64,000 nucleotides of DNA from Magnaporthiopsis rhizophila (Eukaryota; Ascomycota; Sordariomycetes; Magnaporthales; Magnaporthaceae): positions 124,001 through 188,000 of the forward strand of contig PYSS01000078.1 in the NCBI GenBank assembly GCA_003049465.1, in the 5' to 3' direction. The first letter of the stretch is position 1; each line of letters begins with the position of its first letter. This document shows positions 42,232 to 53,285 of this stretch, piece after piece. The notes under the pieces were generated by a model, which ran no database searches, had not been told where the DNA came from, and saw only the letters and a program-made list of their open reading frames with translations. Both the position numbers and the translations under genes were made by a program.

Positions 42232-43427
42232 ATGGCAATCCACAGAAGACGTTGGCATTCTCTATTGCCGCTGGCGGCGATACGCCAGCTGCGCAAGCTC
42301 TCCACCATCAGGGACCGCGTCGTCAAGCGAAGGTCCGGGGCTCCCAGAGCGAACGGCAGCCCTCCCGATACCGACCCGCAGGCCGCTCAAGCCGCCCCGC
42401 CGCCCACGTCTATGGATGGCACCCAAGAAAATGATGAGCGCGACATCATCCCCGCAGCGACGACCAGCGCCGAGCTCGAGTCCAGGTCGGACCCGCAGCT
42501 ATCGTCACTCTTCTTCTCCCGCCTCCCGCCCGAGATCCGCCGCCTGATCTACATCGAGGTCTTCCGCGTCTGGATGAACGGCAGCCGCCGCATCCACGTC
42601 TCGAACGAGAACCTGGTCGACACCCTCGACTTTGCCCCCTGCATCCTCGACCACTCCCATCCCCAGCACCAGACGGGAGGTGAAGATGGAAGTTGCATCC
42701 GTGGCCCGCTGACGGTGGCCAATGCCAACGAGCGTAATATCCTCATCGACGCAAATGTCCACGCCTCTGGCGGCCCGGATCCGAACCTCTGGTGGTGGTG
42801 GCGCTGGTCGCTCCGCGTGCGCTGGGGCGACCACATGGATTGCGTGTCTCGTGCGGTCCGTCCGCGCGCCGGCTCGGGAGTCCGCCCCACGGCTGCCGAC
42901 GCCATGGCGCATCTCAGGGCCATGTTCTTGACCTCGAGCAGAATGTGAGTCTATCTTTTGAAATTGGAATTGCATGCCGGGTCACAGCGACTCGAGCTGA
43001 TAATACCCATCCAATCGCCACCCACAGGTACTCTGAATCCATCGCGACGCTGTTCGAAACGACGGCGTTCATTTTCAAGTCAACTGCCGACGTCACCCAA
43101 TTTTTTGAAACTTCGCCGCACCGATACACGCACCTGATCAAGTACATCGAGTTTCACTTCATCTACGATAAAGATTGTCTTTACTTGCGTGCCATCGAGC
43201 CTATGTATCCCCGCATCGCCTCCGCCGTCGCTAGATCCACCCCGGTCGTCGGGATCGCTCTCTGGAACGATCTTGTCCGCGCCCTCGCTTCGGCCGTGCC
43301 CGAGCTGTCCAGCCTCAGGGTGTTTATCGGCGCCAAGCCCACGGCGGAGAAGGAGGCCTTCTGGAAAGCTTTTGACACAGTGGGCTGGAGGCCTCGCACC
43401 CTGCAGCTTCGGTTCAGAGACGAGTGA
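42232..43427 (+). CDS. DUF7730/F-box-like protein
   Basis: The model has exons 42232-42944 and 43028-43427, an 83-bp intron and 370 residues. Residues 85-110 carry SLFFSRLPPEIRRLIYIEVF, the F-box-like helix that opens the DUF7730 family of filamentous fungi. The first 80 residues are basic and disordered. The C-terminal half is alpha/beta, with SIATLFETTAFIFKSTADVT and SSLRVFIGAKP, in keeping with the family. Members are abundant in Pezizomycotina and function is unknown; a ubiquitin-ligase adaptor role is inferred only from the F-box-like segment. It is convergent with the PAP2 gene, 251 bp apart. Confidence 0.75.
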
Positions 43428-43678
43428 TAAGCCTTGGCGTCCAAGTGATGTCACCCAATCCTTTTCGGTCGGGGCTGGACGTGTGGGACTAGAAAGGAAG
43501 TTCACTTCTACTGGGTATGCTATAAAGACTAAATTACTCTTAATGCTGATTATCACCCGTTCCTCGAAGGGGGAGACTCGAGAACTGTCCATCTTGACCC
43601 CTGAACTCCGTCGCACACATGAGTTAACACCCATCAAAAAGGTACCGCACCAGATCCTCCGAGCAACGTGAATCTTTG

Positions 43679-45261
43679 TCAAACCATGTTTGCTCCAACC
43701 CCGCTGCGGTCGCGCCTCTCACTTCCGCCTACACGAGGCGTATCCACCGCGCCAGGAACCACGCGACCTTGGTGATGTCTATACGGGCCGCCACCGTTCA
43801 TGGTCCCGGTCGTTTGGGGAGGCGACATGGCGGTCCGAGTGTCGTCCGTCCGGCTCCTGAACATCTCGCCGTCCCTGGCCGACGACGTGTTCTCGGCAGA
43901 TGCCGGCAGTTTTTCCTGGCCGCCAATCTTTGCTCCTCGCCTCCGTCCCCAGCCTGCGCGCCGCGTCATGGTCCAGCCCATGCCTACCACATCCTCGGCA
44001 GGTGCGAAGGTCTTGCGGCGATGCAGCGGGATATGGTTGATGCGCCAGTCCCAGATTGCGGCATACACGGTCCGGTAACTAGACAGGGCAAACATAGTAC
44101 CGATGATGCCGCCGGCGACGATGTCATACCTTGATGTCATGGGTCAGCTTTAACATGTTTTGGGTCGTTGGAACCGAGAAGGAAAGCGGAAAAGTCCAGG
44201 TGGGCTTGCCGGGATTTCGGGTTCCGAGCCATGTGCGTGTGGCACTTTTGGTCGGCAAAACAAAAGGGTTAGAGCGGGAGAGACTGACCAGTTGTGGCTC
44301 TGATCGACAGTCAACGACCCTCCGATCAGAGTAGCACCCAAGATGGGCGCATAAGTAAGCGCCAGCTTCCACATGGATGGGTGGTAGTTTGAAAAGACCT
44401 TGAGCTTGGCGTTTAGGTAGAGATACAGGTAGACGAAGCCTGCGAATGACGCTGTGGTGTGGCCCGACGGAAACGACTCGAGGCTGTTGAAGACCCCGCT
44501 CATGTCCCCGTTGGTTCCTCCGCGGCAGATCTCGTAGGTGTACATGATGCCGCCGTATCCGGTGCCTTCGAGCCCCGTCTTGTTGCCCCCCGGCTGCCGG
44601 GCGAGCGACGGATCCGGATTGCAGACGGTCAGGAAGTTGGGCCGGAGGCCGCCGATAAGCCACTTGATGGTGACCTGGAACAGGGCGCTCGTGATGAGGC
44701 TGTAGAGCAGGCCCATGATGGCGTTGTTGAGGTCCCAGAACGACCGGATCCGGATCTGGGCCAGCAGGAAGGTCGCGATGGGAACTCCGGCCGCGAGGAC
44801 GGTAGCGGCGTGGCTGGGGATGAACTGGTCCTGGTACGGGTACGCGAACTGCGGGTACACCACGTCCCCGGACCCCGGGCTGATTCGCCCGAAGACCGCG
44901 TCCTCGTTCGGCATGAACGTGACGGGGAAGTTTCGGTGGGCTGGTGGGGGGAGGCGGAAGATCTATGGAATGGCCCGATGAGTGGGGTGTCAGCAAGCGC
45001 GTGCCAGGCGTGTGAGATGGGGATCTGGAAGTTACTTACGACAAGCGATAGGGCGCCGAGAACGGCCATGGTGATCAGGTCCAGGAGGGTGATCTTGAGC
45101 CACTCCAGGAATGTGGGTCGACGGCGCATGCTGTAAGGCTCGGGCGGCGAGGTTTTTGTGGACTGGCTGCTCGCGCGCCGGCGAGACAGATGGTTGTTGT
45201 GCCTGGGAAGGGTCGGGCCATCATCTTCGCGTCGGCGACGGAGGAACGGCAGCCTGGCCAT
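43679..45261 (-). CDS. PAP2-family lipid phosphate phosphatase
   Basis: An integral membrane phosphatase for phosphatidate, diacylglycerol pyrophosphate or similar lipids. Exons are 45040-45261, 44289-44962 and 43679-44129; introns are 77 and 159 bp, with GCTGAC in each. The product is 448 residues. Motif C1 is KWLIGGLRP, C2 is SFPSGH, and C3 reads SLTVDQSHNWYD, created by the second splice. The C3 His and Asp are present, but the position usually held by Arg after Ser is Leu. Hydrophobic segments include ITLLDLITMAVLGALSLV, ATVLAAGVPIATFLLA and TASFAGFVYLYLYL. The last 110 residues are hydrophilic and cytoplasmic. A poly(A) run on the coding strand sits just upstream of the ATG. Substrate unknown. 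Confidence 0.9.
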
Positions 45262-46969
45262 GGTGCTTTTCGTTTTTTTTTTTTTTTTTTTTTTATCCCT
45301 CCTTACGAGATCCGCCGTTTTTTTCTCTGTTTCAACGTCGTGACGGAGACGATTTTGACGGCCTCAGCCTGGAAATGAGACGCGAAATGGAGGGTGGTCT
45401 GGGCAGCAGAGAGCAGTGGCGAGATGGCTGGATCGACCCAGAGGTTTGGGTCTGAGGTGGACCTTGCGACAATAATCTACTGTGTGCTCCGAGAGGGAAG
45501 TCGGTGGAATACATCCGGCTTCCATCCGAACTTTTGTTCCCTGATGCCCAGAGTACTGCGGGTATCCAAATCATTGGCTGTGATGTCATGATTCCTTGGT
45601 CGTGTGCCAGGGCCAATTGCTTTTTTGTGCGCCTGGGCATACGTCACCACGCCTGCTTGGTTGATTGGTTGGCTGAGAATCCGCGCTCAACCCTCACTTG
45701 CAATCAAACTTGGATGGAAACCAGGAAAAAGGAAAGTTATAAAGATGAGACAGAGAAGCCATAAAGAACTGTCTCCTCATCTGACTGACTCCGCATGGGT
45801 ATCAAGGAGAAAGGCAGCCCAACATGGGATGTGGCCTTCCTTTTTGGGACAGACCGATGTTGGCGATATAGCGGCCAATCATTGTCGTCAGTTCGTACCA
45901 CACAGGAGCTGACGTAATAGTCCACCGCCAGCCCTTGTTCCTACTCGAATGATAAACGACACGCCACGAGCATTTGGACGATTGATGCATGAGGTGCCAG
46001 GGTATCATTGTGTTTGCTCCATTGATCGGGTTTCGCCGAGCTGGGTGACAAAGCGACTTGCGCCAAGACGCTGCTGGGAAAGGCGGAAAGACACCGCGGT
46101 CGAGTCCGTCAGCTTCCTTACGCCGAGCTGCGTGGGATGATGGGGAGACTTCATTATTTGTGACCCCTTGCTTATGGTAGCATTAGGCACCCCAACGGGC
46201 TTACATTGGATCAGTATCCCCTGACTTTCCCTATTCAGGCTTTCATTCTGATCGGATCGCCGGGGTGTTAGATCGCAGCCTGATGCAGGAACACCAACTG
46301 CGTTCTGACAAGACAAGCCTAGCCTCGGCTGTCTCCGATCGAAAAAGCCTGATTGGATGCCAAGCAGCCGAGAAGGATTCCTCGCTCCACTCATCATTGA
46401 CGCGGGTATTCGGGCCTGGACTCAGATGGCTTAGGTGTAACGTTGAGTCTGTCCCAAAAGGGAAAACAAGCTCCTTTTTGCTCGGCCTGTCCCGCTAAGG
46501 TGTGTGCGCTGAGTGAGGTAGACGGCAGCGGGATCCGGCCAGATCCCGGCTCACCGATTCCCCGAGGGGTAGTACACCTCTTACAGATAATTATTGCCTC
46601 CAATTGGTCGCCTAGTCTCGGATGTGGTGAGAGGCTCTCGGCCGTTGATCCACAGTATCAGCACTTGCTCCTTACGGCGGCGCGTATGGCATGGTAATTA
46701 CAGCTTGGTGTCGGTCGAAGGAATATTGAGACCACGATAAAACCGAGATACGACCACATCGGGACACCGAACGACACATGCTGGTGGAAATATTGAAGCT
46801 ATTGGCTGATTTTTACGCGATGTGCGGATGGAGCTACGCTGTGATCCTTTGCGCGGGGTGCGAACACATGAGAGGAAATGGCCTCACTCAGACACAGACA
46901 TGGTGACCAGCAGCAGCGGGAGATAAGAAGTATGAGTTTCATGCGATGATATTGGTGTGAGCTGATGAA
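45262..46969. other. Intergenic, no supported gene
   Basis: A poly(T) run at about 45271-45294 lies in the 5' leader of the PAP2 gene. The remaining 1.7 kb has only short, mutually overlapping frames with no domain or signal peptide. Confidence 0.5.
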
Positions 46970-46977
46970 TATAAATA
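46970..46977 (+). promoter_or_regulatory. TATA box of the RlpA-like gene
   Basis: TATAAATA lies 169 bp upstream of the ATG at 47139, and a C/T-rich leader follows (CACTCTCCCATCCATCAAA before the ATG). Confidence 0.5.
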
Positions 46978-47138
46978 CGCCTTTGTTCCTCGCCGTCTGA
47001 GAGAATGGGAATATCATCATCACCACCAGCAAGGTCTCGTCAGACACTCGTGGCATCAAGATCACCTTCTCCATACTCTCACCCACCAATATAATTTCAG
47101 CTTCGGCTCTAAATTCGTTCACTCTCCCATCCATCAAA

Positions 47139-47561
47139 ATGCAGTTCCGCATCGCCGCCATCGCCCTCCTCACCTCGGCCGTCGCCGGCGCCGCTCTCCC
47201 CGCCGAGGTCGAGGCCGCCGGCAACGAGGCGCGCAGCGTCATCGAGCCCCGCGCCAACGGCGACATCACCTGGTACAACGTCGGGCTGGGCGCCTGCGGC
47301 CAGACCAACAAGGACAGCGACCTCATCGTGGCGCTCAACAAGGCTGACTTCGACCCCTACACGCCCGGCGGGAACCCCAACAAGAACACGCTCTGCGGCA
47401 AGAAGATGCGCGTCTCCTACGGCGGCAAGTCGGTCGACGTGACCCTCCGCGACCGGTGCGACGGCTGCAAGAAGGGCGACGTCGACCTGAGCCCCGCCGC
47501 GTTCAAGAAGCTGGCCGACCTCGGTAAGGGCCGCATCAAGGGCTCCTGGAAGTGGCTGTAA
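47139..47561 (+). CDS. Secreted RlpA/barwin-like double-psi beta-barrel protein
   Basis: A single-exon gene of 140 residues. Residues 1-18 (MQFRIAAIALLTSAVAGA) are a signal peptide, then comes an acidic propeptide-like stretch to about residue 38 (IEPRA). The barrel domain follows: GDITWYNVGLGACG, DLIVALNKADFDP, LCGKKMRVSYGGKSVDV, then the conserved RDRCDGCKKGDVDLSPAAF and a C-terminal Trp. The motif xDRCxGC..DVDLSPxAF is the hallmark of fungal RlpA-like and barwin-like proteins, a family that includes allergen- and papain-inhibitor-like secreted proteins and expansin relatives. No catalytic role is assigned. An extracellular, possibly wall- or plant-interacting role is likely. Confidence 0.92.
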   Translation: MQFRIAAIALLTSAVAGAALPAEVEAAGNEARSVIEPRANGDITWYNVGLGACGQTNKDSDLIVALNKADFDPYTPGGNPNKNTLCGKKMRVSYGGKSVDVTLRDRCDGCKKGDVDLSPAAFKKLADLGKGRIKGSWKWL

Positions 47562-48032
47562 AGAGACTAGCGAGAAAAAGTCTCGGCCTCTTTGAACAAC
47601 GTCTCTCTCAAATATTTCACTTCACTGGCTGGGAGATTTCCAATGAGAGGTGGTTTGAATGAATGATTATGTTGAAAATGAGGAGGGGACTTTCTCTAAT
47701 TTCTTTATTGTACATATCTTCACTTCTATCAGTACATATTACCTCGCCCTACAAGGCACTCAGATAGTCGAATGCAACACTGCTCGACCAAAACTGCTGC
47801 AGATTCGCCGAGTCTTTGCAATTTGCTATGACAGTAAAGTCGGCCAAAAAGCTTGCGTACTAACTTTGAAGACATATGAGAAGCTTGATCGGAGAAGTTT
47901 TTTGAAATTACCATTATCGGGTGTTACTCTGATTCATCTCGAGTTTATGTAAAGAAAGTGCCATAGTTTGAGCGGTGATGAGTCCCAGCTATAAATCTAT
48001 CCACGCATTCTCACCTCCCCCACCAAGGCTAG
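47562..48032. other. Convergent intergenic region
   Basis: The 3' regions of the RlpA-like gene (+) and the Rossmann-fold gene (-) meet here. A moderately AT-rich sequence with one short open frame (47659-47952) lacks any domain and is not called. Confidence 0.5.
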
Positions 48033-48800
48033 TTATGGCTTGTCGAGCCCCATCATTCTCCTAACCGCGCTGTTATGAACGATAGCGAAGCCCGAGGAAC
48101 CCACAGGCTTCACTCCTGAGCCGGCGAGCTTGCTGGCATCTGACCATTTCCCGATCGCCATGTCCGTCAGGAACCTGCCAAGAGGCTCTGTGGGAGTGGT
48201 CTGGCTGCTCAGCAGGGCCCTGAAAGCGGGCAGCACAGCCCTGTTCAAGAGTGGCTGAACGGGCATGTACGGCTTGATCGCATCGTGGCCGGTGTAGTCG
48301 ATGGCGCCGGGCCGGACGGTGTTGGCCCTGAACAGCGGGTTCTCCTCGCGCATGCGAGCCAGCTCCGCCTCGGTCTCGCCCTTGACGCGCGCGAAGATGG
48401 GCGAGAACCGGCCCGGCTCTAGCGTCGCGCCCTCTCCGGAGACATAGACGAAGTTAAAGGGCTCGCCGGTCGAGCGGGCCATGTCGGAAAAGGCCTTGGC
48501 GGCCTCGAGCGCGTACGTCTTTGTGATCTTGATGTACTCGTCGCTGCCCACGGCGCTCTGGCTGATGCCCAGGGCCCACACGACTCCGCTTGCGCCGCGC
48601 AGCTGCGAGATGAGGTCCGGCCCGTAGCGCTCAAAGTCGGGGTGGATGATGGTGTTGACGCGAGGGTCCTTGGCGTCCTCGGCCATCTTGACGGGTCGCC
48701 GACTGAGAATTGTGATCTTCGTGACGTCGGCGGCCTTGAGCATGGCGTCAAACACGCCGGAGCCGACAAGGCCGGTGGCTCCTGTTAGGATAGCGTGCAT
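48033..48800 (-). CDS. NAD(P)-binding Rossmann-fold protein (atypical SDR/NmrA-like)
   Basis: A single-exon gene of 255 residues. The ATG at 48800 was chosen because it starts the beta strand; the longer frame upstream has no ATG. The N-terminal MHAILTGATGLVGSGVFDAM has the GxTGxxGxG pattern of atypical short-chain dehydrogenases, followed by ITILSRRPV, where the basic residues after beta 2 suggest NADPH. Next are GVVWALGISQSAVG and FNFVYVSGEGAT, then VKGETEAELARM in place of the usual YxxxK, and a late RPGAIDY. It belongs to the HTATIP2/oxidoreductase-like group, where activity is uncertain. Cytosolic. No linked pathway genes. Confidence 0.85.
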   Translation of the reverse strand: MHAILTGATGLVGSGVFDAMLKAADVTKITILSRRPVKMAEDAKDPRVNTIIHPDFERYGPDLISQLRGASGVVWALGISQSAVGSDEYIKITKTYALEAAKAFSDMARSTGEPFNFVYVSGEGATLEPGRFSPIFARVKGETEAELARMREENPLFRANTVRPGAIDYTGHDAIKPYMPVQPLLNRAVLPAFRALLSSQTTPTEPLGRFLTDMAIGKWSDASKLAGSGVKPVGSSGFAIVHNSAVRRMMGLDKP

Positions 48801-50224
48801 TTTTGTGGGGCGGGCTGGAGCGTGGTGGTGTGTATAAGGCAAAGTTTGGCTTCACGCTGAGAATGACGGATTGAACGAGGAGAACAGTAATTGTCATGAT
48901 CTGAATTGGCAAACAAAGCAGGCATTGGCGAGGCTAAATACTCCATTTACGTTGGAGGCGTTGATACTCCTGTCAGCAAGCGCCCGACTTGCATCGATGG
49001 ATCCGGACGAGAACGGAGATAATATTGATGATGTGTGCGATTCCATCAGCTAGCCCGACAGCATGTGCTGCGGACTGAAGCGGGTTTGGGCGGCTAAAGT
49101 CCGCTGCAAGCGGTCACTAGCGCGCTGGCTTGGCGCTAGGAGCGCAAGTAGGCGCCGGGGATGACGGAACTACAGTAGTGTGCAAAAAAAAAAACAAAAA
49201 AAAAAAACGCAAATCCGTGCATGGGCCACACTCACCACTACCAAACACCCCTATTTCAAAAGGGCCGCATTTGATCCAAAATAAAGCTATTTGCATGCGG
49301 TTACTTGCAATAAAGATAAAATTGACCGGAGTTTGTTATATATAATACGCTAATACTTGGTATACCAACCCCGGGGCTGGTAAAAGGCCTCAATCGTACG
49401 GGGCGTAGAATCTATGTGGGTGGCCCATGCACGGATTTGCGTTTTTTTTTTTTTTTTTTGCACACTACTGTACAAGGAGCGAAGGAGAAAAAAAAAAGAG
49501 TGGCGCGGGAGACAAAAGGAAAGCCTCGACAGGAAGAGAAAGGGGAAGGTGAACGGCTTTCGGAACAACAAGATGCCGTCGTCAAAAGGACGGCGCGATT
49601 CGCTTACTTCAAAGACGTTTCACGCGTCAAAATAAAGTAGGGATAATCTACATGGCGCTCCATGCGATGCATGAGATGGGGGAGGGCTCCAAAGGGTTCC
49701 GGCTTCAGTTCCCCACTGCGGGGGAGTCGAAACAGGGTCCCGGCCATTTCCGCACATCCATCGAAGGCACCTGCGACAGCGCCAACCGCGCGAACATCTG
49801 GCCGGCCTATCAAAGACGCGCAGACCCAGGTTAGGTGTGTGACACCCGATTGTCGATCGAATCCGGCACCAGCCGGCGTGTTTCCCGAGGGCGAAGCCCA
49901 CGCGCACCGCCCCGGCCTCGCATGAAGGCGTTTCTCCATGATCCACGATGCAGATCCACGATGATGCTCGTCCTTTTGCTCGACTTTGCCCGCAGCGGCT
50001 CTTGCCCGGTTACATACAAAGAGGGGATGCCTTGTCCCTCTTTTGTGAGCGTTGCCGACCTGGTCTGGCCTGATCTGGCTCGGTCCATATCCGCGACAGC
50101 AATCCGTTTGTGACGGGACCATCTACCCTGGCCCTTCAATCCTCTGCCCGCTGGCTGGGAAGCCCCTTCAACCCTGCGCTCAAACACCCTCAATATACTC
50201 GGAGCTTGGCTTCTTGCCTGCCTG
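48801..50224. other. Intergenic containing a MITE
   Basis: The region holds the 298-bp MITE at 49173-49470. The remaining sequence (49500-50224) has overlapping short frames on both strands without domain or splice support. Confidence 0.5.
49173..49470. mobile_element. MITE with TA target duplication and A-rich terminal inverted repeats
   Basis: The left end starts CAGTAGTGTGCA, then an A-rich run, then CGCAAATCCGTGCATGGGCCAC. The right end is the reverse complement: GTGGCCCATGCACGGATTTGCG, a T run, then TGCACACTACTG. The repeats are about 58 bp at the left and 53 bp at the right, and differ mainly in run length and one C. Both sides are flanked by TA (49171-49172 and 49471-49472), as for Tc1/mariner/pogo insertions. 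The core of about 190 bp has no coding capacity. Mobilisation in trans by a pogo- or Fot1-like transposase is inferred. Confidence 0.88.
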
Positions 50225-51299
50225 ATGCTCGCTCGACCCGTCGTCCTCATAACCGCCCTCTCCCTGACCGTCACGACCGGGTCGGCCCTCAACCTCCTCG
50301 ACGTGACCGTGCCTGACGGCTGCAGGCGCATGTGCGAGCCCGTCGTGCTGCTCTCGGGCGCTTGCACGCGGGCTGAGAGCGGCGTGTTCCCCCCGCTCGC
50401 ACGCGTCCCGTGCTCAGACGACCCCGCGTCCGACGACCCTGAGGTGGAGCCTCCCGTGTCAGTCTGGTCGCCGCCGAGCGGGCCCGCCAACCGCACTGTA
50501 ATCCTCAAGGTATCCCTGCCATTCTCGGGCGTCATGCTTTCGGTGGCCGGCGCCTTCGACCCGATCGGCGTGCTGGCGTCGCTGCTCAACAACACTCTCC
50601 CTGTGCTGAGGAGCAAGGGCAAGGCTAAGGGTAAAGGTATAGGCAAGGGCAAGTCTCGCCCACCTGACCCTCCTATCCCTCCCCAGCCTCCTCGCCGTCC
50701 TTGCGAGGCCGAGCGGCAGCGGCTGGAGAGAACCTCTTTTCAGAACGCCTGCTACTGCCAGAACCGGAGCTTTGACGTCGCCAATATATCCGGCCTATGC
50801 GCCGACTGCGCCTTCCAGAAACGCGGTGACAGCCTAAGGGCTCGGAAAGGTGAGCAGGACATGTCGCGAACCGCCGCACTAAGGCTGGATCATCTTCTAA
50901 TAACGAGTCACCGTAGCGGCGTTTGATTCGCGCAAAATCGTGTCCCAGTGCGGCTTTCCGCAAGCCTCCTTCACGACCCCAGACTCGGAAAAGCTGGTCG
51001 ATGGCATCACCATCGTCGCCCTGATGCCCACGCGTGTCGCCTCCCCGCCAAGCCAGAACGGTACGCAGGGAGGACTCTTTGCCCCAGCCGCAGCGCCCAA
51101 GCCACCACCTCCTCCTCCGATAACATCATCAGCACCATCATTATCCTCCTCCACTGTGAGCAGGAATCCGGATGTGCCGACAATTACCGCCATCTCTGTC
51201 CCAGCCACGCAACGACTAGGGAGCGGAAGCACACGTCCGGTTTCGATCTTGCACTTTGCACTCGTTCAGTTTGTCGCCCTGAGCGCTTGGCTCGTATGA
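50225..51299 (+). CDS. Cysteine-rich secreted protein with GPI-type tail
   Basis: The model has exons 50225-50849 and 50917-51299, a 67-bp intron and 335 residues. The N-terminal MLARPVVLITALSLTVTTGSA is a signal peptide. Cysteines occur as GCRRMCEPVVLLSGAC, then VPCSDD, then RRPCE, NACYCQNRSFDV, SGLCADCAF and SQCGF. The pattern of paired Cys, CYCxNxSFDVxxxxxLCxxC, recurs in fungal surface proteins. A Lys/Gly-rich loop and Pro-rich runs (PPPPPPITSS) act as linkers. The end is hydrophobic (ILHFALVQFVALSAWLV), as expected for GPI anchoring. A surface or wall role is inferred; no enzyme motif. Confidence 0.75.
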
Positions 51300-51515
51300 C
51301 ATGGCCAGCGCCAGGGGTTTTGATCTTGTTGGACTCTTGTGCAAGAAGGGCAGTGCATATCGGATGCCACATGGAGCCATGCAGGCCATATGCAGGCAGC
51401 TGCAGTCGGGTGGGGCAGGCCATTCCTAAACCGCAGCTTACACTGCCACTAGAGTAACCCCGCATCCCTCTTCGACAACACTCTTGCCCAGACACGCCTA
51501 CAATACGTCGTCACG

Positions 51516-53285
51516 ATGCGCCTCCTCAACACTCGAACTCTGCAGCTGGAGGAGTTTGGTGACGGTGGTGATGCCAGTATCCCTCCCTACTCTATCCTTT
51601 CTCATCGATGGGGACGCGAGGAAGTCGACTTCCAGGGGATGCAGTCGGAGCAGCGTCACCATCTCGAGGGCTTCCAAAAGCTAGCGAGGTTTTGCGCCCT
51701 TTCGCGCGAGGAGGGGTACTGGTACGGGTGGATGGATACTTGCTGCATCGACAAGTCGTCCAGCGCCGAGCTGTCTGAGGCTATCAACTCTATGTTTCGC
51801 TGGTATCAGGACGCGTCTATTTGCTACGCGTACCTCAGCGACGTGACGGACCCGCCTTGCGCCGACCAAGCTTCGATCGATGCCTCGTTCCGACGCAGCC
51901 AATGGTTCGAGCGTGGCTGGACGCTTCAGGAGCTCGTAGCGCCGGACTCGGTCGTCTTCCTGAACTCGGAATGGCAGGAGATGGGAACCAGGACGACGCT
52001 GGGTCCCCTCCTTCACTCAATCACAGGCATTCACGGCGAACTCTTCAAGCCATCCATTCGCCGCGGATACGGCTTGTCTGCGCTTCTGAGGCGATACTCG
52101 ATCGCGCAGAAGCTGTCCTGGGCGTCCCGACGAACAACCACACGTATCGAGGACCAGGCCTACTGTCTCATGGGGTTGCTCGACGTCAACATGCCCCTGC
52201 TGTATGGCGAGGGCGAAAAGGCGTTCCTGCGGCTTCAGCAAGTCGTCATGAACCAGTCGGATGACGCAAGCATCTTTGTGTGGCACAACCCGACAGTCGC
52301 TGGCGCACGGCCGCAGCGGCATCTCGTGACGGGTCTTCTGGCCGGTTCGCCACGTTGTTTCGTCCACGCCCAGAATGTAGAGAGCAGCACGATTGGTTGT
52401 TCTAAAGTGCCTGCCGGGGGGCCAATGCCCTTGCACTGCTACGAAGTGTCCAAGACCAGCGTCATCATGCGAGTCCCGATCCTGGACGAGAAGCTCGTTG
52501 GTTCGACCCCAGGCAGCGGCAATAATGATAAAAACCTCGGGCTGCTGCGTCCGCTCTACGACAGGCTGGTGTTTGTCGTGCTCGACTGCAGGGACGCCGA
52601 GTCTGGCTGGAGAATTGTATTGCCTCTTTTGGACATAGTCAGTGGCGGAGCCCGGGTCTTGTACAGATACCAGGTTGGCAAAACACTCTATCACACCGGA
52701 GAAGACTCGAGCCTGCCAGCACGCAAGAGCATAGCCGCATACATGGGGACGGACCCACGGTTCATCGAGTACAGCCGCGGCGGAGCCATTGGAGACCTGG
52801 TCCCCAGAGGGTTGAACTTGGTTACGGTTCGAGTCCACGTGCCCCTCTGTAGCTGCTACATTCGGCAAGTCGGCGGTGAAGGGTGGGTGTGGAGCATGAA
52901 GGACGAATCCGTGGCCTGCTCCACGGTAGCAGTCGAGCTGTGGGAAGCAACCTTTGGCATGAGGGATTCTACGCTAGGTTGGATCATGTTTGATCGCCGC
53001 GGGGCCGGCCACCACCACCCTTTTGCGTTTGTGTGCCACCCCCAGCCGGGCGGGCACATGCGCTTCACCCTGGGCACGCTCATCAGCGGTCAGAGCGACG
53101 AGCTGGCGGACGCCGCGGCCGTCACGCGATGGGACATGCACCACAGCGCGGAAAAGAGCGAGAAACGGCTGACGCTCCCGGACGGATTGGAGGCGGTCGT
53201 CAAGGCCAGGGTCGGGGCTGCTACGTGCAGCTTCCTCGTCCTGGTGTCCGCCATGAGCATGACGACCGCGAGCACGACAACATGA
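51516..53285 (+). CDS. HET-domain protein (heterokaryon-incompatibility type)
   Basis: A single-exon gene of 589 residues. The HET domain occupies about residues 1-160: MRLLNTRTLQLEEF, YSILSHRWGREEVDFQ, YWYGWMDTCCIDKSSSAELS, AINSMFRWYQDASICYAYLS, and SQWFERGWTLQELVAP. These are the three conserved blocks of the family. Next comes the DUF8212-like segment AQKLSWASRRTTTRIEDQAY with CLMGLLDVNMPLLYGEGEKA. The C-terminal 330 residues are a poorly conserved beta-rich region. There is no NACHT or WD40 part, so this is the short form. HET proteins trigger cell death when unlike fungal strains fuse. Whether this one segregates as an incompatibility locus cannot be told from one genome. It lies in the TE-flanked block. 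Confidence 0.93.
   Translation: MRLLNTRTLQLEEFGDGGDASIPPYSILSHRWGREEVDFQGMQSEQRHHLEGFQKLARFCALSREEGYWYGWMDTCCIDKSSSAELSEAINSMFRWYQDASICYAYLSDVTDPPCADQASIDASFRRSQWFERGWTLQELVAPDSVVFLNSEWQEMGTRTTLGPLLHSITGIHGELFKPSIRRGYGLSALLRRYSIAQKLSWASRRTTTRIEDQAYCLMGLLDVNMPLLYGEGEKAFLRLQQVVMNQSDDASIFVWHNPTVAGARPQRHLVTGLLAGSPRCFVHAQNVESSTIGCSKVPAGGPMPLHCYEVSKTSVIMRVPILDEKLVGSTPGSGNNDKNLGLLRPLYDRLVFVVLDCRDAESGWRIVLPLLDIVSGGARVLYRYQVGKTLYHTGEDSSLPARKSIAAYMGTDPRFIEYSRGGAIGDLVPRGLNLVTVRVHVPLCSCYIRQVGGEGWVWSMKDESVACSTVAVELWEATFGMRDSTLGWIMFDRRGAGHHHPFAFVCHPQPGGHMRFTLGTLISGQSDELADAAAVTRWDMHHSAEKSEKRLTLPDGLEAVVKARVGAATCSFLVLVSAMSMTTASTTT

Noticed and set aside
41625..42434. 269-codon plus-strand open frame
   Set aside because: It overlaps the start of the DUF7730-like gene in another frame and its translation is Ser/Arg/Pro-rich with no domain; the overlapping frame has the real motif and splice site.
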